DNA of 64,000 nucleotides, from NCBI GenBank assembly GCA_041861885.1, contig JBGVUE010000001.1, positions 1,476,001-1,540,000 on the forward strand. Direction: 5' to 3'. Of this stretch, positions 39,342 through 49,945 are shown in pieces (within the stretch, counting starts at the first letter, position 1; the number at the start of each line of letters is the position of its first letter). The translations under genes were made by a program, and so were the position numbers. Source of the stretch: Haloimpatiens sp. FM7315 (GTDB lineage Bacteria > Bacillota > Clostridia > Clostridiales > Clostridiaceae). The notes below the pieces were generated by a model. The model saw only the letters and a program-made list of their open reading frames with translations, had not been told where the DNA came from and searched no databases.

Positions 39342-39833
39342 GTGATAATGATGGATAAGAATAGTATAAGAGGCAATACTGTATTAAAGCCAAGCAAGAA
39401 CAATGAAACTTCTGATGAAAGTTATAAAGAGCTTTTAAAAAAACAAAAAGAGTTACTTCATAAAAACAGAAAAAAAGTATTGATGAAAAAAATGAAAATT
39501 ATTAGAAATATAGGAGTGACATTTTTAGTTGCGATGCTACTTTTAGTTAGATTTGCTGTTATATGCAATTTGAAGCAAAATGTTGCAAATACAGAAAAAA
39601 ACATTACGAAAATATCTAAAGAAAACGAAAATTTAAAAGTGGAATTATTGAAGTATGACAATATACAATATATAGAAAAAATAGCGGCGAAAAAATTAAA
39701 TATGGAAAAAGCAACTTTGAATAATGCGCTTTATTGTAATTTAGAGAAAAACCATGTAACTAAGGAAATAGAAAATAAAAATAAACCTAAGAAAAATTCT
39801 GTTATGCAGTATTTGATCAGCAAGTTATTTTAA
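39342..39833 (+). CDS. FtsL-like cell division protein
   Basis: The size (about 163 residues), position between rsmH and the PBP gene, one membrane helix (IIRNIGVTFLVAMLLLVRFAV) and a short periplasmic coiled coil (TEKNITKISKENENLKVELL) fit FtsL. FtsL scaffolds the septal PBP and DivIB. Sequence conservation in this family is low, so the call rests on layout. The start is uncertain; the GTG at 39342 sits eight bases after AGGAG, with ATGs just downstream. Confidence 0.8.
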   Translation: MIMMDKNSIRGNTVLKPSKNNETSDESYKELLKKQKELLHKNRKKVLMKKMKIIRNIGVTFLVAMLLLVRFAVICNLKQNVANTEKNITKISKENENLKVELLKYDNIQYIEKIAAKKLNMEKATLNNALYCNLEKNHVTKEIENKNKPKKNSVMQYLISKLF

Positions 39834-39846
39834 TGGAGGTAGTAAT

Positions 39847-42023
39847 TTGTCAAAAAAAGTTTACAAGGATAAGACAATAATGCGATCTAGAATGATGATA
39901 GTTTTCTTTCTGTTTTTCTTGGTGTTTTTAGGGCTATCCATTAGACTCGGGTATATCATGGTAGTGAAGTCTTCAGAATATAAAAAGAAAGCTATAAATC
40001 AATGGACTAGTGTAGTTAGAATTGACCCTAAGAGAGGGAATATACTGGATAGATATGGAAATGAATTAGCTATAAGTGCTAATGTCTACAGGGTAGATTT
40101 AGATTTAAATACTCTAAGAGATTATATGACAAAGAAAAAAATATCAGATAAAGAGGTGGCATCAAAGCTTGCATCAGCCTTAGCTTTAGATGAAAAAGAA
40201 ATATTAAATAAAATAAATAAAACTATTAATGGCAAAAAAATTGCAGCTTCAATTCTAGTTAGGAGAATTGAAAAGGATAAAGCTGATAAGGTAAGAGACT
40301 TAAATATAGATGGAGTGGTAATTTCTGGAGATTCTAAGAGATATTATCCTAATGGAAACTTTTTAGCTCATGTGCTTGGACATACAAATTCTGATGGTAA
40401 GGGACTTACGGGAGTTGAACTTGTTTATGATGAGTATTTAAAGGGGAAATCAGGAAAAAAATTTCTGAAACGGATAGTAAGAGAAAAGATTTACCTTATT
40501 CTATTTCGAAATATGAATCTCCTATAGATGGTTATGACATAGTTTTAACTGTGGACCAGATGATACAGCATTTTGCAGAAAAAGCGGCAGACCAAGCATT
40601 AAAGGATAATAAAGCAAAAGCAGTTACTATAATGATAATGGATCCTAATAATGGAGAAATTTTGGCTTTAGTAAATAAACCAGATTATGATCCAAATAAT
40701 CCTTGGGAAGAGGATCTAACTTATGATGAATTGCAGCAAAAGTGGCGAAATAGAGCTGTAAGTGACACCTTTGAGCCTGGATCTATTTTTAAAGTAGTTA
40801 CTGCAACAGCAGCAATAAGCGAAAAAGTAGTAGTTCCAAGTAAATATAGAATTGTTTGTAATGGGGCTAAAAAAGTAGCTAATAGGATTATACATTGTTG
40901 GAAGAGAACTGGGCATGGTTCAGAAGACTTTGTAGATATTTTAAAGAATTCATGTAACGTTGGATTTATGGACCTTGGTGAAAAATTAGGGGCTGAAAAA
41001 TTAAATAAATATATAAGCAAATTTGGATTTGGCAAAAAAACTGGTATAGACTTGAATGGAGAGGCTGGAGGTATTATAAAACCAACAAAGACTATAACAG
41101 TATCAGATTTAGCCACTATATCTTTTGGACAAACAAATACGGTTTCTTGTATTCAGTATCTTACTGCATTTAATACTATTGCTAATGGTGGTAAGTGGAT
41201 AAGACCACATGTTATGAAAAAAGTGGTAAGAAACCTAGAGGGTAAAGAGATACTTTATAAAGAATACGATAAAAAAGATGAAACTCAAGTTATAGACAAA
41301 GGGGTTGCCGATGAATTAAGGGGATATTTAGAAAAGGTAATATCTGAAGGCGGAGGAAGAAAAGCCTTTATAGATGGCTATCACATAGCTGGAAAGACTG
41401 GAACAGCACAAAAAGTTATAGATGGTAAATATGCTCCTGCAAAATACATATCATCTTTTGCAGGAATGGCACCGGCTAGTAATCCTAAGATTTCTGTTAT
41501 GATTTCTATTGATGAGCCAGACCCTTCAAATTACTATGCAGGCCAAATTGCCACAGTTGTTGCAAAACAGGTATTTTATGATGTCTTTAATTATATGGCA
41601 TTAAAACCTGATGCTAGTGGTGAAGAAATAGCTAAAAGTTTATTAAAAGATGTAGTTGTGCCTGAGATTAGGGGAATGAAAAAAGAGGAAGCCCTTAAAA
41701 TATTAAAAGATAGCAATGTAACAGCTGAGATTGAAGGTAGCGGGGCTATAATTAAGGATGTTAGTCCTAAACCTGGGTATACTGTAAAAGAAAATTCTAA
41801 AATTATACTTTACACTGGAAGTGACGGAAACTATAATAAGGAAGTAGTAGTTCCAAACTTAGTAGGCTGTACTAAAGAAAATGCAATAAAAATCTTAAAG
41901 GATTTAGGCCTTAAAGTGCAGTTTACAGGTCAAGGATTAGTTTCAGAGCAAAGCATAGACCCTGGTAAAAAAGTGTATAAAGGAGCTATTATAAATTTAG
42001 AACTAAGTGTTATAGGTGATTAA
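39847..42023 (+). CDS. Septal class B penicillin-binding protein, PBP2B/SpoVD-like, with two PASTA domains (frameshift at A7)
   Basis: This transpeptidase cross-links septal (or spore cortex) peptidoglycan. It has one N-terminal membrane helix and a dimerisation domain, and then the transpeptidase motifs: the active Ser in EPGSIFK, SCN in KNSCNVGF, and KTGTAQ. Two PASTA domains end the protein (PEIRGMKKEEALKIL and PNLVGCTKENAIKIL). The frame breaks at the A run 40455-40461; one more A gives SGKKISETDSKRKD. It starts with TTG after GGAGGTAG. No second PBP lies in this cluster, so it may serve both division and sporulation, or the other gene is elsewhere. Confidence 0.93.
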
Positions 42024-42028
42024 AAATG

Positions 42029-42061
42029 GCTGTTGACAGAATAATTTATTCTGTCAACAGC
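42029..42061 (+). repeat. Perfect 15-bp inverted repeat between the PBP gene and murE
   Basis: Arms 42029-42043 and 42047-42061 match perfectly around a three-base loop. The bases after it (TTTATCATG) hold no proper T run, so it is a poor terminator on the + strand. It could be an RNA processing or stability element that sets the ratio of PBP to Mur enzymes. Confidence 0.85.
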
Positions 42062-42094
42062 ATTTATCATGCATATTTTAATAGGAGTGATTTT

Positions 42095-43539
42095 ATGATT
42101 TTAAAAGAGCTATTACATAATTTAGACTACACATTGCTAAAAGGCAGTGAAGATATTGATATAAACAATATTCAATATGATTCAAGAAAAATAAAAAAGG
42201 GAGACGTGTTTTTTGCATTAAGGGTTATTCTGTAGATGGACATGATTATATAAAGTCTGCTTTAGATAATGGAGCATCAGCTATAATCTGTGAAAAAGAA
42301 ATTGGCGAAGTGCAAGTTTCTGCACTTATAAGAGTAGAAGACAGCAGAAAAGCTTTAGCTTCTGCTGCAGCAAATTTTTATGATACTCCTTCAAGAAAAA
42401 TGAAAATAATTGGAATTACAGGTACAAATGGTAAAACCACTTCAGCTTTTATGATTAAAAGCATTTTAGAAGAGGCTGGTTACAAAGTAGGATTGATTGG
42501 GACAATAGCAAACTATATTGGAGATAAAAAAATACATTCAGAAAGAACTACACCGGAGTCACTAGAACTTCAAAAATTATTTAATGATATGGTAGAAGCC
42601 AAGGTTGAGTATTGTGTAATGGAAGTTTCATCCCATTCTTTAAGTTTAGATAGAGTATATGGAATAAATTTTTCAGAAGCTATATTTACTAATTTGACTC
42701 AAGATCACCTGGATTTTCATAAGACTTTTGATAATTATTATAATGCTAAATTAAAGTTATTTAAAAATACTGAGGATTCTATTATAAATATAGATGATGG
42801 CTATGGTAATAGAGTATTTAAAGATGCTAAAGGTAAAAAGACAACTTACGGATTAAATAAAAATGCAGATGTTTTTGCAAGTAAGATAAATCTTCATCCA
42901 AGAGGTGTAGATTTTAAAGTAAACTATGAGGATAGTAATGAACTTATTGACCTTAAAATACCGGGAAAATATAATGTCTATAATGCATTAGGATGTATTG
43001 CTTCTTGTCTAAATCAAAAAATAACTATAAAGGATATAAAGGCTGGCTTAGAAAAAGTTCAAGTCCCTGGAAGATGTGAACTTGTAACTAAGAAGTATAA
43101 TTTAGATTTTGATGTAATAGTAGATTATGCACATACACCAGATAGCTTAGATAATATATTAAAAACAGCAAGAGAATTTACTGAAGGAAGACTAATATGT
43201 GTATTTGGATGTGGTGGAGATAGAGATAAAACTAAACGTCCAATTATGGGCAAAATAGGAACAGATTTAAGTGACATTGCTATAATTACTTCTGACAATC
43301 CAAGAACTGAGGAACCTTCAAAAATTCTTCAAGATATAATTAGTGGTTTAGATAGTGATAACTATGTGGTAATTGAAGATAGAAGAGAAGCTATTAAAGA
43401 AGCTATCAAAATAGCTAAAGCCAAAGATGTTATAGTAATAGCTGGAAAAGGTCATGAAGATTATCAGGTACTAAAAGATAGAACTATACATTTTGATGAA
43501 AGAGAAGTAGTAGGGGACCTAGTAAAGGAGTTGTTTTAG
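42095..43539 (+). CDS. murE: UDP-MurNAc-tripeptide synthetase MurE (frameshift)
   Basis: MurE adds the third amino acid to the cell-wall precursor. ATP-binding [14 protein letters not shown], the carbamylated-Lys region, and the substrate motif DNPRTEEP are seen. DNPR is typical of enzymes that add meso-diaminopimelate, which fits dapF in the same window. The frame breaks near 42220-42224 (TTAAGGG, one base short), restoring [13 protein letters not shown]. The ATG at 42095 follows AGGAGTGA; murF begins at the base after its stop. Confidence 0.95.
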
Positions 43540-44904
43540 ATGGAAAAACTTACAATAGATGAAATAGTAAATGCAGTGAAAGGCGACCTTGTAGTAAAAG
43601 GTGAGAGCACTAACTTTTTAAATGTAAATACTGACACAAGAAAATTAAAAAATGGTGATGTGTTTTTAGCTTTGAAAGGAGAAAATTTTAATGCAAATGA
43701 CTTTGTAGAAGAAGCAAGTCATAAGAAAGCTAGTATTTGTGTTGTTAGCGAGATTAAATATAATATTGATAATTTAGCTAAAGAAACTTCAGTTATTTTA
43801 GTAGAAGACACTAATAAAGCACTATTGGATTTAGCTGAATACTATAGGACAAAGCTTAATTTAAAGATAATAGCAATTACTGGATCTACTGGAAAAACCT
43901 CTACTAAGGATTTAGTAGCAGCTTCTTTAAGTGAAAAATACAAGGTCTTTAAGACTAAAGGAAATTTTAATAATGAAATAGGTATGCCTCTTATGCTTTT
44001 GTCTTTAGACAATTCTTACGATGTTGCAGTTTTAGAGATGGGCATGAGTAATCTTTTAGAAATTCATAGATTAGCCAAAACTGCCAAACCAGATATGGCC
44101 ATAATTACAAACATTGGAATATCACATATAGAGAATTTAAAGACTAAAGAGAATATTTTAAAAGCAAAAATGGAAGTTACTGATTTTTTTAGTAAAAATA
44201 ATTGTCTTATTATAAATAATGATGATGAGTATTTAAATAGCATAAAGGATGAAGAGTTTCAAGTTATAAAAATTGGTATAGATAGTAATAGTAATTACAA
44301 GGCAAAGAATATAATACTAAAAGAGAATGGTTTAGAGTATGACTTGTATTGTAGTGAAAATAAAATGAATAGCAAAGTTAAAATAAATATGCTAGGAAGA
44401 CATAATGTTTATAATTCACTTTTAGCAGTTGCTTGTGCAAAAGAACTTGGACTTCAATATGATGAAATCTTAAGGGGATTAAACAATATTGAAGCAACTT
44501 CAATGAGACTTGATATTATTAAAGGAAAATTTACTATTGTAAATGACTGCTATAACGCAAGTCCTGATTCAATGAAAGCCGCTATTGATGTAATTTCAAA
44601 TATTAAGATGGGTAGAAAAATTGCAATTTTAGGGACTATGAGAGAACTTGGGCATATGTCTTATAAAGCACATTTAGATGTAGCAAAATATGCTAAATTG
44701 AAGAAAATAGATGGATTATACACATTAGGAGAATATAACGAAGCCTTTAATGAAGGTTTTGGAGAAGAAAATTATAAGGCTTTTGAAAGCCAAGAGCAAT
44801 TAGTTGACTATGTTAAAGACGTAATAAAGTCTGAAGATGTAGTTTTAGTTAAAGCTTCAAGATATATGAAATTCGAAAATATAGTTGAAAATCTAAAAAA
44901 ATAA
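43540..44904 (+). CDS. murF: UDP-MurNAc-pentapeptide synthetase MurF
   Basis: MurF adds D-Ala-D-Ala to the UDP-MurNAc-tripeptide. The ATP loop is GSTGKTSTKD. NFNNEIGMPL and the LEMGMSN motif follow, with NDCYNASPDSMKAAI in the central domain. The 454-residue length is standard and no frameshift is present. It starts immediately after the murE stop codon. Confidence 0.97.
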   Translation: MEKLTIDEIVNAVKGDLVVKGESTNFLNVNTDTRKLKNGDVFLALKGENFNANDFVEEASHKKASICVVSEIKYNIDNLAKETSVILVEDTNKALLDLAEYYRTKLNLKIIAITGSTGKTSTKDLVAASLSEKYKVFKTKGNFNNEIGMPLMLLSLDNSYDVAVLEMGMSNLLEIHRLAKTAKPDMAIITNIGISHIENLKTKENILKAKMEVTDFFSKNNCLIINNDDEYLNSIKDEEFQVIKIGIDSNSNYKAKNIILKENGLEYDLYCSENKMNSKVKINMLGRHNVYNSLLAVACAKELGLQYDEILRGLNNIEATSMRLDIIKGKFTIVNDCYNASPDSMKAAIDVISNIKMGRKIAILGTMRELGHMSYKAHLDVAKYAKLKKIDGLYTLGEYNEAFNEGFGEENYKAFESQEQLVDYVKDVIKSEDVVLVKASRYMKFENIVENLKK

Positions 44905-44925
44905 ATAATTAGAGAAGGTGAAAAC

Positions 44926-45887
44926 ATGAATAGAATGATTTATTCTTTATTAATATCTTTCGTTGTTGCTTTGATTTTGGGACCGATTTTAATTCCTATG
45001 CTTAGAAGACTTAAATTTGGTCAAAGTATTAGGGAGGAGGGTCCAAAGAGCCATATTAAAAAAACGGGAACACCAGTTATGGGCGGATTTATATTTATAT
45101 TATCAACTTTTATTACTATGTTTATAGTCATAAAAAACCCTAGTGATAAATCCATGATACCTTTGTATGCATTTTTAGCTTTTGGTTCAGTAGGGTTTTT
45201 AGATGATATTCTAAAAATATTACATAAGAAGAATTTAGGATTAAGAGCTTATCAAAAGATGCTACTACTTCTAATAGTTTCTGTAAGTTTAAGCTATTAT
45301 GGAGCTAAAAGTTCTGAAGTAGGAACTAGTATACTTGTCCCATTTTTAAAATCTAGTTGGAATTTAGGAAAATGGTATATACCTCTAGCAATAGTTTATT
45401 TCGCAGCTACAACTAATGCTGTAAATCTTACTGATGGACTTGATGGTCTTGCTTCTTGCGTTACAATCTTAGTAATGACTTTTTTGCTTTAGTAAGTTTT
45501 TCTATGGGAGAATACACAATAGCAATATTTTGTTCAATTGTAGTTGGTGGGCTCTTAGGATTTTTAAAATACAATGCTTTTCCAGCTCAAACTTTCATGG
45601 GGGATACTGGTTCTCTAGCTTTAGGAGGAGCAGTTGCAACTGTTGCTATGATGTTAAAACTTCCATTAATAGTAATAATAGTTGGAGGGATTTATGTAAT
45701 TGAAGCTTTGTCAGTTATTATTCAAGTAACTTCTTTTAAGCTAACTGGAAAAAGAGTCTTTAAGATGAGTCCTATTCACCATCATTTTGAATTAAGCGGA
45801 TGGCATGAGACAAAAGTTGTTGTTATGTTTTCAATAATTACTACTATTTTATGCTTAATTGCCTTTTTATCATTACCGAAGTTATAA
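44926..45887 (+). CDS. mraY: Phospho-MurNAc-pentapeptide translocase MraY (frameshift at T6)
   Basis: MraY makes lipid I on the inner face of the membrane. About ten membrane helices are present. Diagnostic motifs are [39 protein letters not shown] and MSPIHHHFE. The frame breaks at the T run 45480-45485; one more T gives [13 protein letters not shown]. It stands in its usual place between murF and the lipid II flippase/polymerase gene. Confidence 0.95.
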
Positions 45888-45909
45888 GCAATATACGGGA
45901 GGATATAGT

Positions 45910-47011
45910 ATGAATAGACCCAAAATTAGAATGGGGAAAATTGATTTTACTTTGTTTGCAAGTATTATGCTTCTTTTATCACTTGGGATTGTGTTAGTTG
46001 GAAGTGCAAGTTATAATAGTGCACTATGGCTTCAGAAGGATGGCTTCTTCTTTTTAAAAAGACAGATTTTATGGTCGGTACTTGGCATAATGTTTATGAT
46101 GATTTCCTTAAATGTAGATTATCATAAATTAAAAAAATATAGTAGTCTTATTATGCTTATTACCTTAATACTGTTACTTGCTGTATTTGCTTTTCCGGCA
46201 CAAAATGGAGCTAGAAGGTGGATACGTATAGGCGGTGGTATTAGCTTTCAGCCTTCTGAAATAGCAAAATATACTGTGGTTTTGTATATGGCAAAAGCTG
46301 TTGAAAAAAAGGTGAAAGAATAAAGAGTTTTTTTATGGAGTAATGCCATTTTTAATTATATCGGGATTTTATGCGGCCTTAATTTTGCTAGAAAAAAATC
46401 TTAGTATAGCGTCTGTAATAATGCTAGTTACTGTTGCAATTTTAATATGTGCTGGTGCAAAGTCTAGTCATATAATGGGGTTAATTGTTCTTTTAATTAT
46501 AGCAGCTGTAGTTTTTACAATTACTGAACCTTATAGGATGGATAGGCTTATGAGCTTTAGAAATCCCTGGGCAAATCCTAAAACTACGGGATATCAGTTA
46601 ATTCAGTCCTTGCTTTCCCTTGGATCAGGAGGAATACTAGGTGTTGGCTTTACAAAATCAAGGCAAAAGAATTTTATGCCAGAGCCTCATAATGATTTCA
46701 TATTTTCTGTTATTGGTGAGGAGCTTGGACTAATTGGTTGCTTAATTATAATAATCTTGTTTTTGATCTTCATTTGGAGGGGAATAAAAACTGCGATTAA
46801 AGCAAAGGATGTTTATGGGAGCATTTTAGCCATTGGTATAACATCTGTAATAGGAGTTCAAGCTATTATAAATATAGCAGTTGCTACAGGTTCTATGCCT
46901 GTAACAGGAGTACCACTTCCATTTATAAGTTATGGAGGATCTTCATTAGTTTTTAATATGTTTGCTATGGGAACACTTCTAAATGTTTCTAGACAAACTA
47001 ATACAAATTAG
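45910..47011 (+). CDS. SEDS-family peptidoglycan glycosyltransferase FtsW/SpoVE (frameshift at A7)
   Basis: This is a SEDS protein that polymerises glycan strands with a class B PBP. About ten membrane helices are seen, with motifs FAFPAQNGARRWIRIGG, FQPSEIAKYTVVLYMA, DFIFSVIGEELG and GVPLPFISYGGSS. The frame breaks at the A run 46304-46310; one more A gives EKKGERIKSFFYGV. The ATG at 45910 follows GGGAGGATA. Between FtsW and SpoVE the sequence alone does not decide; in clostridia this locus is often called spoVE. Confidence 0.93.
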
Positions 47012-47039
47012 CATACTGTACTGGTATGCTAATTTGTAT
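47001..47039 (+). repeat. Perfect 16-bp inverted repeat over the ftsW/spoVE stop codon
   Basis: Arms 47001-47016 and 47024-47039 pair perfectly around a seven-base loop. The left arm contains the last codons and the stop of the SEDS gene. Only one T follows the right arm, so an intrinsic terminator is doubtful. Like the repeat before murE, it marks a functional boundary in the dcw cluster. Confidence 0.85.
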
Positions 47040-47209
47040 TATGGTAAACTATCTATGTATAGATAAATTATTTTAAATTTAATCTAATATACCAAAATAA
47101 GTTCATTGAACTTACATTAAATTGAAATTATATTTAAGTTATAAAAGCTTCTTAATTTATTAAAATTAAAAAAGGTACTTGTATTTTGAATTTGAGAAAG
47201 AGGGCTATT

Positions 47210-48022
47210 ATGGTTACTGGTGATAAAAAGGATAACATAACATATTTAAATGAAAGTAAATATATTATTGACAATAGAAAAGAGTTGATTGAAAAAAGAA
47301 AAAGAAAAAAGTATTTAATTAGAATATTTTTTCTGAGTTCTGTGCTTTTAGTGATATTTTTGACTTTATTATTTAAACTTCCTTATTTTAGTATAAAAGA
47401 AGTGAATGTAATTAATAATAATAATATAAAAAAAGAAGAAATAATTAGACTATCTCAAATTGAAAAAGATACCAATATATTTAAAATAAGCTTAAAGAAT
47501 TCTTCAAAGAAAATACTTACAAATCCATATGTTTTGGAGGCAGATGTAAAAAGAAAGCTACCTAACAAAATAATAATTGATGTTAAGGAGAGAAAGGCGG
47601 CTTTTTACGTTATAAGTGATTCGAAGTATTACATTGTAGATAAAAATTCCGTGGTATTAGAGAAAAAGGATAATATAAATTCCATGAAATTAATAAGATG
47701 TGTTGGCGTAGATGAAGGAAATTTTGAACTTGGACAAGTCTTACCATTTAATGACAAAGCCAAAGCGGAGGCAATTAAAGAGGTTACAGAATTGTTTTTA
47801 TCAACTTCAAATAATATACAAATGAGTATACTAGATGTAAGTAAAACTTACGATATTAAAGCTTATTATGGTAATATGTGTGTTAAAATAGGAGATAGTA
47901 CGGATTTGAAAAATAAATTTAATAAAGCGTTATCCATAATGGAAATTAAAAATTTAAATGGAAAAAAAGGATATATTGATGTAAGCTTTAAAGGAAATCC
48001 TGTGTTTTTTATAGAAAATTAG
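47210..48022 (+). CDS. Cell division protein FtsQ/DivIB
   Basis: DivIB is a single-pass division protein that acts with FtsL and the septal PBP. A basic cytoplasmic start, one membrane helix (LIRIFFLSSVLLVIFLTLLF) and a POTRA domain (FSIKEVNVINNNNIKKEEII) are followed by the FtsQ domain (LPNKIIIDVKERKAAFYV). The ATG at 47210 follows AAGAGGG. About 200 bases with the inverted repeat precede it, so it may have its own promoter. Confidence 0.9.
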   Translation: MVTGDKKDNITYLNESKYIIDNRKELIEKRKRKKYLIRIFFLSSVLLVIFLTLLFKLPYFSIKEVNVINNNNIKKEEIIRLSQIEKDTNIFKISLKNSSKKILTNPYVLEADVKRKLPNKIIIDVKERKAAFYVISDSKYYIVDKNSVVLEKKDNINSMKLIRCVGVDEGNFELGQVLPFNDKAKAEAIKEVTELFLSTSNNIQMSILDVSKTYDIKAYYGNMCVKIGDSTDLKNKFNKALSIMEIKNLNGKKGYIDVSFKGNPVFFIEN

Positions 48023-48031
48023 GAGGTAGTT

Positions 48032-48751
48032 ATGAAAAAATTAAAAGCTCAACTTTCTATAGGTATAGTTTGTTGTTTACTTGGATTTATGATTACGTAC
48101 CAGTTTAAAATTATTAATAAAAAGCAACAAAGCTTGGATGTTAAGAAAAACAATCCTGAAATAGTAGTTGAAATAGAGCAGTTAAAAAAAGAAAAAAAGG
48201 ATATGGAAAGTAAGATAAATGAACTCCAAGAAAAATTAAGGCAGTATGAAAATGAAACTGTTGGAAGAGATGAAAACACACAAAAACTCAAAGAAGAATT
48301 AGACAATACTAGAGTTATTTTAGGAGAAACTGACCTTGAGGGTGAAGGAATTATAATATACATAACTCCAAGAAGTGATTTTTTCAATATGTCATACGAG
48401 ACTCTTCCAATAAATGACAGAGACCTTTTATATGTCATAAACGAATTGTATTCAAATGGAGCAGAGGTAGTATCAATAAATGACATTAGAATAACAGGTA
48501 GCACTGGCATTAGAAATGCTGGAAATGCAATTAGAATAGATAATGAGAAGATATCACCATTAAAAAGAGTGACTATAAAAGCTATAGGGAATAAAGTCGC
48601 ACTAGAGGCTGCGGTAATATTCCCAGGTAATATACCAAGTACACTTACAGAGGGCTGTGATGTAAAGTGGAATACTGAAAAAAATTTAACAATAAAGAAA
48701 ACCAATAAAATTATTAAATATAAATATGCTAAAAATGTCAAAAATAAATAG
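48032..48751 (+). CDS. DUF881-family membrane protein (YlxW/YlxX-like), copy 1
   Basis: This 239-residue protein has one N-terminal membrane helix, a coiled coil (about residues 45-90) and the DUF881 domain (GEGIIIYITPRSDF, LLYVINELYSNGAEVVSINDIRI). In B. subtilis the related ylxW and ylxX genes sit after divIB; their function is not established. The ATG follows AGGAGGTAG. A second DUF881 gene follows after sbp. Confidence 0.9.
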   Translation: MKKLKAQLSIGIVCCLLGFMITYQFKIINKKQQSLDVKKNNPEIVVEIEQLKKEKKDMESKINELQEKLRQYENETVGRDENTQKLKEELDNTRVILGETDLEGEGIIIYITPRSDFFNMSYETLPINDRDLLYVINELYSNGAEVVSINDIRITGSTGIRNAGNAIRIDNEKISPLKRVTIKAIGNKVALEAAVIFPGNIPSTLTEGCDVKWNTEKNLTIKKTNKIIKYKYAKNVKNK

Positions 48752-48762
48752 GAGGATGCCAT

Positions 48763-49104
48763 ATGTTAGCAATAATAGGGCTGATTATAGGTATAATAAT
48801 TGGTGCTGTTTTTAATATAAATATTCCAGATAAGTTTTCACCATATATGTCCGTAGCAATATTTGCCTGCTTAGATTCAGTTTTTGGAGCTATTAAAGCA
48901 AGTCTTGCAAAACAGTTTAGAGTTGATATATTTATATCAGGATTTTTTGGAAATGCAGTACTTGCTGCAGCTTTAGCCTATTTAGGAGATAAATTAGGAG
49001 TACCAATATATTTAGCTGCTGTAATAGTTTTTGGCGGAAGAATATTTGACAATTTTGCCACTATAAGAAGAGTGCTTATTGAGAAAGCTAAATCTCATCA
49101 ATGA
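48763..49104 (+). CDS. sbp: Small basic protein Sbp, DUF1290
   Basis: This 113-residue membrane protein of the DUF1290 family has three hydrophobic helices and the core FSPYMSVAIFACLDSVFGAIKA and FGGRIFDNFATIRR. It lies between two DUF881 genes as in other Firmicutes. The function is unknown; co-conservation with division genes suggests a role at the septum. The ATG follows AGGAGGATG. Confidence 0.93.
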   Translation: MLAIIGLIIGIIIGAVFNINIPDKFSPYMSVAIFACLDSVFGAIKASLAKQFRVDIFISGFFGNAVLAAALAYLGDKLGVPIYLAAVIVFGGRIFDNFATIRRVLIEKAKSHQ

Positions 49105-49114
49105 GGGTGATTAA

Positions 49115-49837
49115 ATGAGAACTAATGAATCACATGTTTTTCTTTTCATATCATGTATTATAATAGGAATTTTGATTTCTTTAAACATTGACTTGAAGAA
49201 AGATGGGAAAAATAATTTTCTAAATGCTTCGCAGTATCAAGATGCTTATAATGAAAGAAGTAAATTATATAATGAGATAAGTGATTTGCAAAAACAATAT
49301 AATAGATACAATTCTAAATTTTTAAAATACAATAGTAGCGAGAAAAATAAATATGAAATAGTAGCAGAAATAGAAAGTGAGCTTAAAGAAAATAAAACTA
49401 AGCTTGGAATGGAAGATGTAGAAGGTGAAGGAATAGTAATAACTATAAATGATGCTGTAGACCAGTATAACGCCACAGGTAATGAGGATTATCTAGTACA
49501 TTTTTACGATTTGATTTTCCTAATAAATGATTTGAAAAATTCAGGAGCAGAGGCAATATCAGTAAATGGCCAAAGAGTTATTGATGGGACTTATGATTAT
49601 TGTGGTGGAAGTAATATTAACCTTAATGGAGTTAAAATAGTGGCACCGTTTTATATAAGTGTAATAGGAAATAAAGAAGTAATTAAGCAGTATATGCTCA
49701 TGAACGAAAACTATCTTAAATATTTAATGATAGTTAGAAAAATAAGTGCGGAGATTAAGGTTGAAGAGGAATTAAAGATTGACGCCTACATTGGCACTAA
49801 GAAATATAAATATGCAAAACTTAAAATTAACAAGTAA
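49115..49837 (+). CDS. DUF881-family membrane protein, copy 2
   Basis: The second DUF881 protein has 240 residues with the same plan: N-terminal membrane helix, coiled coil (about residues 45-95), DUF881 domain (GEGIVITINDAVDQ, LIFLINDLKNSGAEAISVNGQRV). It clearly resembles copy 1 but is diverged. Its ATG lies 11 bases after sbp with GAGGGTGA before it. Confidence 0.9.
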   Translation: MRTNESHVFLFISCIIIGILISLNIDLKKDGKNNFLNASQYQDAYNERSKLYNEISDLQKQYNRYNSKFLKYNSSEKNKYEIVAEIESELKENKTKLGMEDVEGEGIVITINDAVDQYNATGNEDYLVHFYDLIFLINDLKNSGAEAISVNGQRVIDGTYDYCGGSNINLNGVKIVAPFYISVIGNKEVIKQYMLMNENYLKYLMIVRKISAEIKVEEELKIDAYIGTKKYKYAKLKINK

Positions 49838-49945
49838 AAATTAAATTAAATTTAAAATATAATTAATTATAGAGGATTTTTGTTTTTTTGAAGAATACTA
49901 TAAATAAAAATTACGACATATTTTTATAGTTGGGGAGAGATAGAA

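Noticed and set aside
48049..48762. 237-codon minus-strand open frame opposite the first DUF881 gene
   Set aside because: Antisense shadow rich in Ser, Phe and Ile, without a ribosome site; the + strand gene has strong support.
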